This document shows, in pieces, positions 26,990 to 35,020 of a stretch of 64,000 nucleotides of DNA. The stretch spans positions 4,178,001 to 4,242,000 of the forward strand of contig NZ_CP046401.1 in the NCBI RefSeq assembly GCF_009762775.1. Reading direction: 5' to 3'. Within the stretch, counting starts at the first letter, position 1. Each line of letters starts with the position of its first letter. This stretch comes from Maribellus comscasis (GTDB lineage: Bacteria > Bacteroidota > Bacteroidia > Bacteroidales > Prolixibacteraceae). The translations under genes and the position numbers were made by a program. Under the pieces are notes generated by a model, which did no database searches, was not told where the DNA came from, and saw only the letters and a list, made by a program, of their open reading frames with translations.

Positions 26990-28741
26990 ATGAAACAGCT
27001 TGGACTTTTTTTTGGAATTCTGTTCCTTATCCTTTCATGTGCTCCCAAAAATCAGGAGCAAAAAGATGAAGCAACACTAAAACAGGATGCGAAAATGGAA
27101 TGGTGGCGCGATGCACGATTTGGTATGTTTGTTCACTGGGGGTTATATGCTATTCCGGCTGGCGAATGGAAAGGCAAGGAAATTCCGGGAATAAGCGAGT
27201 GGATAATGGCACGTGCTGAAATTCCTGTTAAGGATTATGAAAAGCTGACCGAAGAATTTAACCCGGTGAAATACAATGCAGAAGAATGGGTAAAACTGGC
27301 TAAGTTTGCCGGGATGAAATATATTGTTATCACCTCGAAACACCATGACGGGTTTGCCATGTTTCATTCCAAAGCAAGTCCGTACAACATTGTTGATGCT
27401 ACACCTTTTGACCGGGACCCGTTAAAAGAGCTGGCCGATGCTTGTGAAAAATACGGCATTCGTTTGGGATTTTATTATTCGCAGGCGCAGGACTGGCACG
27501 AGCCGGGTGGCACCTATTACAACATTGAACAGGGAGAACCACACTGGGATCCGGATTTAAAACGTGAACCATTAATGAATTATATCAACGGGAAAGCGGT
27601 TCCGCAGGTTAAAGAAATACTGGAAAACTATGGTGGCCTCGATATTTTGTGGTGGGATACCCCCCGGGGAATGACAGAAGAAGCGGCAAAAGCTTTGCAG
27701 GCCGAGGTTGACAAATACCCCGAAATGTTAACCAATAATCGTTTGTACCGGCCATGGCCGGGTGATTTTTCAACACCTGAGCAACATGTCCCTCCAACCG
27801 GGCTCGATTACGACTGGGAAGTTTGTATGACCATGAACACAAGCTGGGGGTACAAAAAAAACGATGACAACTGGAAATCATCGGAATCCTTAATTCGAAT
27901 GTTGGTTGACATCGCCAGCAAAGGTGGAAACCTCTTGCTGAATGTAGGTCCAACTGCCGAAGGATTGATTCCGGAGCCCAGTGTGGAACGTTTAAAGGAA
28001 ATAGGGCAGTGGATGCAAAAAAACGGAGAGTCGGTATACGGTACTTCAGCAAGCCCGTTTTTTAAACTTCCCTGGGGACGCTGTACTACAAAAGAAGCTG
28101 AGTCGGGCAACCTGCTTTATCTGCATGTTTTTGATTGGCCAAGAGATGGAGTTCTTCGTGTACCCGGACTGGATGCCCGTATTAAGGACGTGTATTTGCT
28201 AACCAACAAAAAGCAAAAATTCTCCTATAAATTTGAAGGTGAAGATCTGCTGATTCATGCGCCGTCGGTGATTTTTGATCCAATAAATACGGTTGTTGTT
28301 GTGAAAACGGGTAAAAAAATGGAAATCACCAGCAATATGCCGTCATTAAAAGATGGAAAGATTTTAATGCCTGCAGATTTTGCTGATATTCATAATCCGG
28401 GATATGGAACACATGCCGTTCTTTCCGGTTCCGGAACTGAATCGGTAATCCAAAACTGGGTAGATCACCGGGCGCGTCTGGAATGGATGTTTAATGCCGC
28501 TGAGGCCGGGAATTACAGAATGGAAGTATTGGTAAAAGCCGAAAAAAGCAGCAAGTTGAATGTTAAAATGGGAGATAAAAGTCTGGAAGCTGAAATACCG
28601 GCAACCAATGATAAGTTTGAAATCGTTAATCTTGGTGAAATTGAGATTAACGAGACTGACGACAAAATTATTTCTTTAACACCTGTTCAGGAAAACTGGG
28701 GAAATGTGGGACTGATGTATCTGGAACTGATAAAAATCTAA
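26990..28741 (+). CDS. GH29 alpha-L-fucosidase lipoprotein
   Basis: This 583-residue enzyme has a lipoprotein signal (LILSC, Cys17) and a GH29 catalytic domain. WWRDARFGMFVHWGLYAIP is at about 38-56 and ITSKHHDGFAMF, with the substrate-binding His pair, at about 114-125. GLDILWWDTP places the nucleophile Asp at 223. A C-terminal beta-domain covers about 360-583, where PADFADIHNPG and MEVLVKA suggest a carbohydrate-binding module. GH29 enzymes release alpha-L-fucose; the broad-specificity and linkage-specific subfamilies are not separable here. It is transcribed convergently with the sulfatase at 28817-30244, 75 bases away. Together they fit desulfation and defucosylation of a fucan or fucosylated glycan at the outer membrane. 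Confidence 0.93.
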   Translation: MKQLGLFFGILFLILSCAPKNQEQKDEATLKQDAKMEWWRDARFGMFVHWGLYAIPAGEWKGKEIPGISEWIMARAEIPVKDYEKLTEEFNPVKYNAEEWVKLAKFAGMKYIVITSKHHDGFAMFHSKASPYNIVDATPFDRDPLKELADACEKYGIRLGFYYSQAQDWHEPGGTYYNIEQGEPHWDPDLKREPLMNYINGKAVPQVKEILENYGGLDILWWDTPRGMTEEAAKALQAEVDKYPEMLTNNRLYRPWPGDFSTPEQHVPPTGLDYDWEVCMTMNTSWGYKKNDDNWKSSESLIRMLVDIASKGGNLLLNVGPTAEGLIPEPSVERLKEIGQWMQKNGESVYGTSASPFFKLPWGRCTTKEAESGNLLYLHVFDWPRDGVLRVPGLDARIKDVYLLTNKKQKFSYKFEGEDLLIHAPSVIFDPINTVVVVKTGKKMEITSNMPSLKDGKILMPADFADIHNPGYGTHAVLSGSGTESVIQNWVDHRARLEWMFNAAEAGNYRMEVLVKAEKSSKLNVKMGDKSLEAEIPATNDKFEIVNLGEIEINETDDKIISLTPVQENWGNVGLMYLELIKI

Positions 28742-28816
28742 AATCCGACGTCGGTTTATTTAATTATAGAAATTAAAATTGTTTTTGGGATAAGCGGAGA
28801 AAGCTTGATTTCATTT

Positions 28817-30244
28817 TTAATCTCTCGGCGCGTAATCCGGGTTGGGTTCCGGAAATTTGGCATTTGTTTCAGCCAGCTTTTTATCCAGAAGCTTTTTTAG
28901 CTCAGCCACTTTTTCCGGGTGAGTTGTGGAAATGTCCGTTGTTTCCCCTGGATCACTATCCAGGTTAAATAGCTCAATCTTATTGTCTTCATAATGCACA
29001 ATCAGTTTCCACGTGTCTTTCCTGATGGCAGAACCTGGTTTCCAAGCACTCCCGTGATAATGCGGATAATGCCAAAAAAGTTCGTTTCGGGTTAAAGCTG
29101 TGTTTTGGGTTAAAACAGGTGAAAGATCAACGCCGTCGGTTGGGAGCGGTTCAATTTCAGCCAGGTTTAAAAGGGTGGGGAAGAAATCCATACTCACCAC
29201 CGGCGTATTTTCCGTTCTTCCCGGATTTGTTACCTCCGGGCCTGCTATAATTAGCGGAACACGGATTCCGCCTTCGTAGCACCAGCCTTTTCCCGCACGC
29301 AGAGGGCCATTGCTGGTTGGGGCATTTTCCCGGTAAAGCGTGGAAAGCCCTCCGTTGTCGCTGGTGAAAATAACCCATGTATTTTTGTCCAACCCTTGTT
29401 GTTTTAGTGTTTCAACAATACGTCCTACATTTTCGTCCATTGCTGCCACCATCGATGCAAAGTCCGCATTTTCCTGTAAGAGTTTTGTAAAACCTTCCCC
29501 TTCCTTTTTATGCGGAACCTGCTCTATATTCAGGCTCTCACGTTTTTTTCGGTATTTTTCAATGTGTTTATTGGAAGCCTGAATGGGCGTGTGAACTGTG
29601 TAATAGGCAAGATAAAGAAAAAATGGATTGTCTTTATTTTTTGTAATAAACCGGATACTTTCATCGGTCAGCCGATCGGTTAAGTATTCCCCTTCCGGGC
29701 CGTCAGTTAGTTTGGGGTTGTTGTACGGCGAATAATAACCTCCCGGAGGGCTTCCTTTTTCGTGCCCTCCAATATTGATGTCAAAGCCCTGATCTTCCGG
29801 AAAGAATCCCTCGTCACCCAAATGCCATTTCCCGATAAAACAGGTTTGGTATCCCGCTTCATTTAGCTTTTCTGCAATCGTAATTTCCTCCAAAGCCAAT
29901 TCATTTCTGTCCTGAGGCCCGAGCAAGGGGCGCATTTTCGGGTCGGCACCGGGAATCCAATCTGTAATATCCACGCGGTTGGGATGTTTCCCGGTCATAA
30001 TAGCAGCGCGTGTGGGGCTGCACACCGGGTTGGCAGAATAGGCCTGTGTAAAACGAACACCACTTTTCGCCAGTTGGTCAATGTGGGGTGTTTCATAGAA
30101 CGTTTCCGGGTAGTTGCATTGAACATCCGCCCATCCCAGGTCATCAACCAGAATAAAAACAATGTTTGGCTGTTCGATATCTGTTTTACACGATGATGTA
30201 ATGAACAGTGCGACTAGTAGTATTAAAATGATTCTTCCGGACAT
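28817..30244 (-). CDS. sulfatase (S1 family) lipoprotein
   Basis: The ATG at 30244 gives 475 residues with lipobox FITSSC (Cys19). The frame extends to 30316, but a -7 promoter box at 30268-30275 lies inside that extension, so the shorter start is preferred. The metal-site segment VFILVDDLGWADVQ is at about 29-42 and the formylglycine motif CSPTRAAIMTG has Cys75. IGKWHLGDEG and VIFTSDNGG are also present. It is an exo-acting carbohydrate sulfatase by family and location. The gene is convergent with the GH29 fucosidase and divergent from a Tat-exported lyase-like protein. Its organisation differs from the two sulfatases on the left, so the locus can probably remove sulfate at different positions or from different sugars. 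Confidence 0.92.
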   Translation of the reverse strand: MSGRIILILLVALFITSSCKTDIEQPNIVFILVDDLGWADVQCNYPETFYETPHIDQLAKSGVRFTQAYSANPVCSPTRAAIMTGKHPNRVDITDWIPGADPKMRPLLGPQDRNELALEEITIAEKLNEAGYQTCFIGKWHLGDEGFFPEDQGFDINIGGHEKGSPPGGYYSPYNNPKLTDGPEGEYLTDRLTDESIRFITKNKDNPFFLYLAYYTVHTPIQASNKHIEKYRKKRESLNIEQVPHKKEGEGFTKLLQENADFASMVAAMDENVGRIVETLKQQGLDKNTWVIFTSDNGGLSTLYRENAPTSNGPLRAGKGWCYEGGIRVPLIIAGPEVTNPGRTENTPVVSMDFFPTLLNLAEIEPLPTDGVDLSPVLTQNTALTRNELFWHYPHYHGSAWKPGSAIRKDTWKLIVHYEDNKIELFNLDSDPGETTDISTTHPEKVAELKKLLDKKLAETNAKFPEPNPDYAPRD

Positions 30245-30267
30245 TTCAGGTACAATTGGTTTGGTTT

Positions 30268-30275
30268 CAAACTTA
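30268..30275 (-). promoter_or_regulatory. -7 promoter box for the third sulfatase
   Basis: The minus strand reads TAAGTTTG, an exact TAnnTTTG match, 24-31 bases before ATG 30244. It supports that start over the longer frame from 30316. Confidence 0.45.
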
Positions 30276-30458
30276 CAATAAAGAAGCGAAATTTGAAAAT
30301 GTGTCAGGGATCTCATCTGTTAATAAATGGACACTTTTCATTTTGTTCGATAACATAAACTAATTTCAAAAACAGGTATTTATACGTGACCCTCCCACGC
30401 GATCTTTTGTCATCTTTCAAACAAGCACTGACACAGTTTTATGAATACTACCTTTTTT

Positions 30459-30481
30459 TGATACGATTGAAAATTGTATCA
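30459..30481. repeat. 9-bp inverted repeat, possible operator
   Basis: The arms TGATACGAT (30459-30467) and ATTGTATCA (30473-30481) pair over nine positions with one G-T mismatch, around a five-base spacer. The repeat lies about 40 bases upstream of the -7 box at 30520, where an activator would bind. It has no T-run after it and ends no gene, so a terminator is unlikely. Confidence 0.4.
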
Positions 30482-30519
30482 GCTTTATCTTTCAATTTAG
30501 TGATTTCAGTATAAAAAAC

Positions 30520-30527
30520 TATCTTTG
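30520..30527 (+). promoter_or_regulatory. -7 promoter box for the Tat-exported lyase-like gene
   Basis: The sequence TATCTTTG matches TAnnTTTG and lies 19-26 bases before ATG 30546. It overlaps the alternative TTG start at 30525, which argues for the ATG at 30546. Confidence 0.45.
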
Positions 30528-30545
30528 GTTGAAACATCATTTCTT

Positions 30546-32267
30546 ATGAACCGACGTGATTTTCTTCATTATACAGGAGCAGCTTCACTTATCACCACAG
30601 GAATTATTTCGCCAGCTACATTAATGGCAACTCATCCGTTTCCTGGTTTTTCCGGTTTTCAGGAACTTGTTGATAATCTTGTTCTGCTAAACGATGAGCA
30701 GGTAGAAAAGATTGCGGCACAACAAAACCTGGACAAAAGCTCCAAATATTACGGTGGTGTTTACGATACCTGGAAAATAGTTACACCACATTCAGCCGGG
30801 GGATTGTTTAAAACACTGGCCATTGCTTATTCTCAGCCTAAATCGAAATATTATCTGGATAATTCACTGTTGGGCAAGATGGAAATGGCGGTAAAATACC
30901 TGTTGAAGGTTCAGCATTCGGATGGAACCATTGACTTGCTTTCCACTAATTTTCATTCTACACCTGATACCGGTTTTGTGGTTGAGCCACTGTGTGCCAG
31001 TTATGATTTGCTGAAAAAACTTCAGTTTCCCCGGAAAGAAAGTTTGCTGCGACCTCTGGAGCTGTTTTTAAAAAATGCAGGGGAGGCATTTGTTGTTGGA
31101 GGGATTCATACGCCAAACCACCGTTGGGTAGTGAGTATGGCATTGGCCAGGCTAAATACGCTTTTCCCTGATGAACGTTATTTAAAACGAATAGACCAGT
31201 GGTTGCAGGAAGGTGTTGATATTGATGCTGACGGGCAGTACGAGGAACGAAGCACATATATTTACACCCCCTTGACCAATCGGTGTTTAATATATATATC
31301 GCTTTTGGCGGGCCGTCCGGAATTAATGGATATTGTCCGGAAAAATTTGGAAATGACGCTTTATTATGTGCATCCGAATGGAGAGGTAGCCACCGAAGCA
31401 TCGGGCCGACAGGATCAATTCAGGGTAGGGTTTATGGAACATTATTATATTCCTTATCGCATGGCAGCGCTTACGTTTGCCGACGGGTGTTTTAGTGCAA
31501 TGGTCAGCCAGATTGAAAGTACGGTTCCTGAAAAATTACTGACCTATTTACCTTATTTTCTTACCACAAAAGAGCTGGGAGAAGAATTACCGGCCCAGGA
31601 TGAATTACCCCGGAATTATGTGAAGGAGTTTAAATATTCCAATCTTGTGCGTATTCGCCGGGGAAATATAGACGCAACGATTCTTGGCGACAATCCCACA
31701 TTTTTTACGTTAAGTAAAGGAAAAGCAGTGCTCGCATCGGTTCGGCTGGCCTCGGCATTTTTTGGTCGCGGGCAATTCCGGTCTGAAAAAATAAACCGAA
31801 CAAAAGATGGTCTTGAGTTAAACTGGAGTTTTGACTGGGGCTATTTTCAACCTCTGCCAAAAGGAGAAAAACCCAATTATGAAATCCCTTTTGATGAAGA
31901 CCGGAAACGTCGCGAAAAAAGTGAAGTTCAACATTTAAAAATGAAGGTTGTTGTGAGTGAAAACCAAGGTATTTTTACCCTTGATTTTGATTTGGAAGGA
32001 ACTGAAAATGTTCCTTTAGCGATAGAACTGGCTTTTCGGAATGAGGGAACCTTGCAGGGGGGTGAGAAGGTGTCGGAGGCAGAAGATGTATTTCTTCTGA
32101 GAGCGAAGAATGGATTTTATCAGTTTAAAGACGATATAATTAAATTTGGCCCCGGAAATGCTGCTCATGAATGGACCGAAATAAGAGGAGCTCTGCCAAG
32201 ACCAAACGGAAAGTGCGTTTACCTGACGGGATTTACACCTTTTAAAAAACAAATCTTTTTTCAGTAA
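30546..32267 (+). CDS. Tat-exported (alpha/alpha)-toroid protein, putative polysaccharide lyase or hydrolase
   Basis: The 573-residue protein starts at ATG 30546 with a twin-arginine signal (MNRRDFLHYTGAASL). A longer frame from TTG 30525 was rejected because it overlaps the promoter. The first 370 residues look like a helical toroid typical of heparinase II/III and related lyases. Helix pairs with conserved aromatic residues include GGIHTPNHRWVVSMALA (about 193-209) and DGQYEERSTYIYTPLTNRC (about 232-250). The Asn-His pair and the Tyr residues could be catalytic. A beta-rich C-terminal domain (about 380-573) follows, as in those lyases. I cannot place it in a numbered PL or GH family. It sits beside a sulfatase and fucosidase, so a role in cutting a sulfated glycan is plausible. 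Confidence 0.6.
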   Translation: MNRRDFLHYTGAASLITTGIISPATLMATHPFPGFSGFQELVDNLVLLNDEQVEKIAAQQNLDKSSKYYGGVYDTWKIVTPHSAGGLFKTLAIAYSQPKSKYYLDNSLLGKMEMAVKYLLKVQHSDGTIDLLSTNFHSTPDTGFVVEPLCASYDLLKKLQFPRKESLLRPLELFLKNAGEAFVVGGIHTPNHRWVVSMALARLNTLFPDERYLKRIDQWLQEGVDIDADGQYEERSTYIYTPLTNRCLIYISLLAGRPELMDIVRKNLEMTLYYVHPNGEVATEASGRQDQFRVGFMEHYYIPYRMAALTFADGCFSAMVSQIESTVPEKLLTYLPYFLTTKELGEELPAQDELPRNYVKEFKYSNLVRIRRGNIDATILGDNPTFFTLSKGKAVLASVRLASAFFGRGQFRSEKINRTKDGLELNWSFDWGYFQPLPKGEKPNYEIPFDEDRKRREKSEVQHLKMKVVVSENQGIFTLDFDLEGTENVPLAIELAFRNEGTLQGGEKVSEAEDVFLLRAKNGFYQFKDDIIKFGPGNAAHEWTEIRGALPRPNGKCVYLTGFTPFKKQIFFQ

Positions 32268-32550
32268 TTGACTATTGAGTCAGGTATTCCTATAACCGCT
32301 CAAAGTTGTTTTTCCTGTATATTTTGCTTTAAAGAAGAAGGCGTTTATTACATGCCTCGTTCCAGCGTATTTTTCCAATTAGCCCGGTGCGGCAAAATTT
32401 ATTGGGGTAAGAGAGACCACAAACACGACAGCGTAATCTTTATTTTATAATAAAAGTAGGGTAAATGCAGGTTTCGCCGGTAACAAAAATATCTGATTTT
32501 ATTGATGTTAAAAAAGCCGAAAAACTATTAAACAATAATTGTTGGAAAAT

Positions 32551-33393
32551 ATGGAAACAAAAAAAATATTTCTCTGGGAAGTCCTGGTGGTCTCGGCTGT
32601 TTTGTTTTTTGCGTGCGATAAAGAGGAGGAGATTGTTACCGCTGCATTTACAGCCAATAGCACCGAGATTGAAACAGGCGAAACGGTAAGTTTTAGTAAT
32701 GAATCTATAAATGCCGGTTACTATCAATGGGATTTTGGTGATGGTGTTTATTCGTTTGACGAAGAGCCGGAACATGAATATACAAGCGCAGGAACTTATT
32801 CTGTTAAGCTCGTAGCGATTGGGAACGATGGTTCGGATTCTGCTTCGGTTTCAATAAATGTAGAAGCCGGTTACGATATTACTATAATGGAAGGAGAAGG
32901 GATTGAAAATATAGATATTTATGATACATGGGCAGAAATACAGTCCGTTTATTCCTCAACCGATACTGTACATTACATCTATGACGATTATCTTGAGGAT
33001 TACGGTTTTTATTATTATATCATTTATTTTTATAACGAAGGAATTGAATTTGATTTTTTAACGGAAAGTTCAACCTTGAGTAACTCCGACCCGGTTTATT
33101 ATATTTGGGTATTGGAACCTTTTGAAGGCGCAACTCAAAAAGGCATTTCTATTGGCAGTGACATGGATAATGTTGTTGCGCTTTACGGAGAACCTGAGTC
33201 AACCGATGAGGACAGCGACTATACTGCCTATTGGTATGATACACAGGGAATAGATTTTTATAGTTATGGTAGTGGCGAAGTGGATGTGATTTGTGTGTAT
33301 GAAGCATATGAAACCTCGTCATTGACTGAAAAGAGCGGAAATATAGGAGATAGAATCAGGAAATCAGGGTACCTTTTTGTTCGAGAGAAATAG
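32551..33393 (+). CDS. PKD-domain lipoprotein
   Basis: The ATG at 32551 gives 280 residues. A TTG 12 bases upstream is in frame but less likely. The N-terminus is a lipoprotein signal with lipobox LFFAC (Cys22). A PKD domain covers about residues 28-107 (NAGYYQWDFGDGVYSFDEEP, HEYTSAGTYSVKLVA). The remaining 170 residues are rich in Tyr, Asp and Glu, with GISIGSDMDNVVALYGEP-like sequence that resembles repeats found in surface proteins predicting enzyme or calcium binding, but I do not recognise the domain. The protein should be surface-exposed. It is followed by a strong terminator, so it is probably a single-gene transcript. Its function is unknown. Confidence 0.75.
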   Translation: METKKIFLWEVLVVSAVLFFACDKEEEIVTAAFTANSTEIETGETVSFSNESINAGYYQWDFGDGVYSFDEEPEHEYTSAGTYSVKLVAIGNDGSDSASVSINVEAGYDITIMEGEGIENIDIYDTWAEIQSVYSSTDTVHYIYDDYLEDYGFYYYIIYFYNEGIEFDFLTESSTLSNSDPVYYIWVLEPFEGATQKGISIGSDMDNVVALYGEPESTDEDSDYTAYWYDTQGIDFYSYGSGEVDVICVYEAYETSSLTEKSGNIGDRIRKSGYLFVREK

Positions 33394-33456
33394 TCATACG
33401 GCAGAATTATTCTGAAATACCTTATCGTTTAAAATTTTGGGGTAATTTTAATATAA

Positions 33457-33498
33457 GAGGGCTGTTCTTCAATTGAAGGAGCAGTTCTCTTTTTTTTG
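33457..33498 (+). terminator. rho-independent terminator after the PKD gene
   Basis: The arms at 33457-33469 and 33477-33489 pair over 13 positions, with several G-T pairs, and are followed by a T-run to about 33498. It lies 64 bases after the PKD stop. Confidence 0.75.
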
Positions 33499-33512
33499 AA
33501 AATAAAAGAAAG

Positions 33513-33541
33513 AACCGTCCCTTTTTGTTAAAAGAACGGTT
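33513..33541 (-). terminator. terminator after the dipeptidase gene
   Basis: The arms AACCGT (33513-33518) and ACGGTT (33536-33541) form a six-base stem flanked by A- and T-rich arms that can extend it. On the minus strand it lies about 30 bases after the dipeptidase stop at 33573. It is T-rich downstream and probably works in both directions. Confidence 0.5.
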
Positions 33542-33572
33542 TTTTCTTTTTACTACACATGGGTTTAAAAAT

Positions 33573-34949
33573 TTATTGCACTTTATTCATTTCCACAAAA
33601 TATTTGTAGAACAGCGGAATGGTTTTGATGCCGGTGAGAAATTGTTCCAGCGGATAATTTTCGTTGGGAGAGTGGATCGCATCCGACTCAAGTCCAAAGC
33701 CCATCAGCACCGATTTTATGCCCAGTACTTCTTCAAAAGTTGAAATAATGGGAATACTTCCACCCGAACGAACCGGCACCGGTCGTTTTCCGTAAACATC
33801 GGTATAAGCTTTTTCGGCTGCCTGGTACGCCGGAATATCAATGGGACAAACATAGCCCTGTCCGCCGTGAAGTGATGTAACTTCTACTTTTACCGATTTT
33901 GGTGCTATATTCTCAAAGTGGTTTTTAAAAAGTTCAGCAATTTTCAGGTGGTCCTGATTGGGTACCAAACGCGACGAAATTTTTGCATATGCTTTTGAAG
34001 GCAAAACAGTTTTTGCCCCTTCACCGGTATAACCACCCCAAATCCCGCAAACATCAAAAGTAGGACGAATTCCGGTATGTTCAGTTGTGGAAAATCCTTC
34101 CTCTCCGGCCAGCTCTTTTACATCAATTGCCTTTTTATATTTTTCTGCATCAAAAGGAGCACGTCCCAGCAGTTCTCGTTCTTCTGAGGAAACTTCCAGA
34201 ACATCGTCGTAAAAACCGGGGATAGTAACTTTCCCTTTTTTATCTACCATTTTATCAATCATTGAACAAAGAACATTGATTGGGTTAGCAACGGCACCAC
34301 CAAACATTCCGGAGTGTAAATCTCTGTTCGGGCCGGTAACTTCAACCTGCCAATAGGCCAGGCCCCGCAAACCTGTTGTTATCGAAGGAGTGTCGGGAGC
34401 AAGCATTGTTGTATCCGACACCAAAATTACATCGGCAGCAAGCATTTCTTTATTTTCTTCACACCATTTTCCCAGATTTGGCGAACCAACTTCTTCTTCG
34501 CCTTCAATCATAAATTTTATGTTACAGGGGAGCGTGTTGGTTTTTACCATCAGCTCAAATGCTTTGGCATGCATCATACTTTGTCCCTTATCGTCATCGG
34601 CTCCACGTGCGTATATTTTGCCGCCGCGAATTTCCGGTTCAAAAGGGTTGGAATCCCATTTTTCAATTGGGTCAACAGGCATTACATCCATGTGTCCGTA
34701 AACCAAAACTGTGGGTAAAGCGGTGTCAATCATTTTTTCGCCATAAGTAACCGGATTTCCGGGAGTATCAAAAACTTCCGCTTTGTCAGCTCCTGATTTT
34801 AAAAGCATTTCCTTCCAGTATTCCGCTGCTTTGTACATGTCGGGTTTATGGCTTTTGATTGAACTGACAGAGGGGATCCGGATTAATCCAAACAACTCTT
34901 CCAAAAAACGATCTTTATTTTCTTCAATATAATTGTTGATATATTCCAT
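33573..34949 (-). CDS. M20-family dipeptidase
   Basis: This 458-residue cytoplasmic metallopeptidase has the M20 metal ligands. VYGHMDVMP holds His86 and Asp88, GADDDKGQ has the bridging Asp119, and EGEEEVGS (about 150-157) has the base Glu and a metal Glu. DLHSGMFGG lies in the lid domain and AIHSPNENYP gives the last His near residue 435. The family hydrolyses dipeptides and short peptides; carnosinase-like and succinyl-diaminopimelate-desuccinylase-like members share this layout. The length matches the usual 450-470 residues. No signal peptide is seen. Neighbours are unrelated, so it is likely a housekeeping peptidase. Confidence 0.93.
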   Translation of the reverse strand: MEYINNYIEENKDRFLEELFGLIRIPSVSSIKSHKPDMYKAAEYWKEMLLKSGADKAEVFDTPGNPVTYGEKMIDTALPTVLVYGHMDVMPVDPIEKWDSNPFEPEIRGGKIYARGADDDKGQSMMHAKAFELMVKTNTLPCNIKFMIEGEEEVGSPNLGKWCEENKEMLAADVILVSDTTMLAPDTPSITTGLRGLAYWQVEVTGPNRDLHSGMFGGAVANPINVLCSMIDKMVDKKGKVTIPGFYDDVLEVSSEERELLGRAPFDAEKYKKAIDVKELAGEEGFSTTEHTGIRPTFDVCGIWGGYTGEGAKTVLPSKAYAKISSRLVPNQDHLKIAELFKNHFENIAPKSVKVEVTSLHGGQGYVCPIDIPAYQAAEKAYTDVYGKRPVPVRSGGSIPIISTFEEVLGIKSVLMGFGLESDAIHSPNENYPLEQFLTGIKTIPLFYKYFVEMNKVQ

Positions 34950-35020
34950 AATAGTGCTAAAAATTTATTTGAACGGAAAATAGGGTTTATCGCCAATATA
35001 AAAAAGGATTTTATACATAT

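Larger units (their letters stand above)
30245..30545. other. divergent intergenic region of 301 bases
   Basis: This gap separates the minus-strand sulfatase from the plus-strand lyase-like gene. It contains a -7 box for each direction and one inverted repeat (30459-30481). I see no gene or RNA in it. Confidence 0.6.

Noticed and set aside
28744..28755. Palindrome CCGACGTCGG between the convergent fucosidase and sulfatase genes
   Set aside because: The stem is five bases with no loop and only a weak T-run, so it is not a convincing terminator. I did not list it.
32268..32289. TGACT-ATTG-AGTCA repeat after the lyase-like gene
   Set aside because: Five-base arms without a T-run are too weak to call a terminator or operator.
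32465..32689. Short plus-strand frame overlapping the PKD gene start
   Set aside because: It is out of frame with a clear lipoprotein gene and has no recognisable features.
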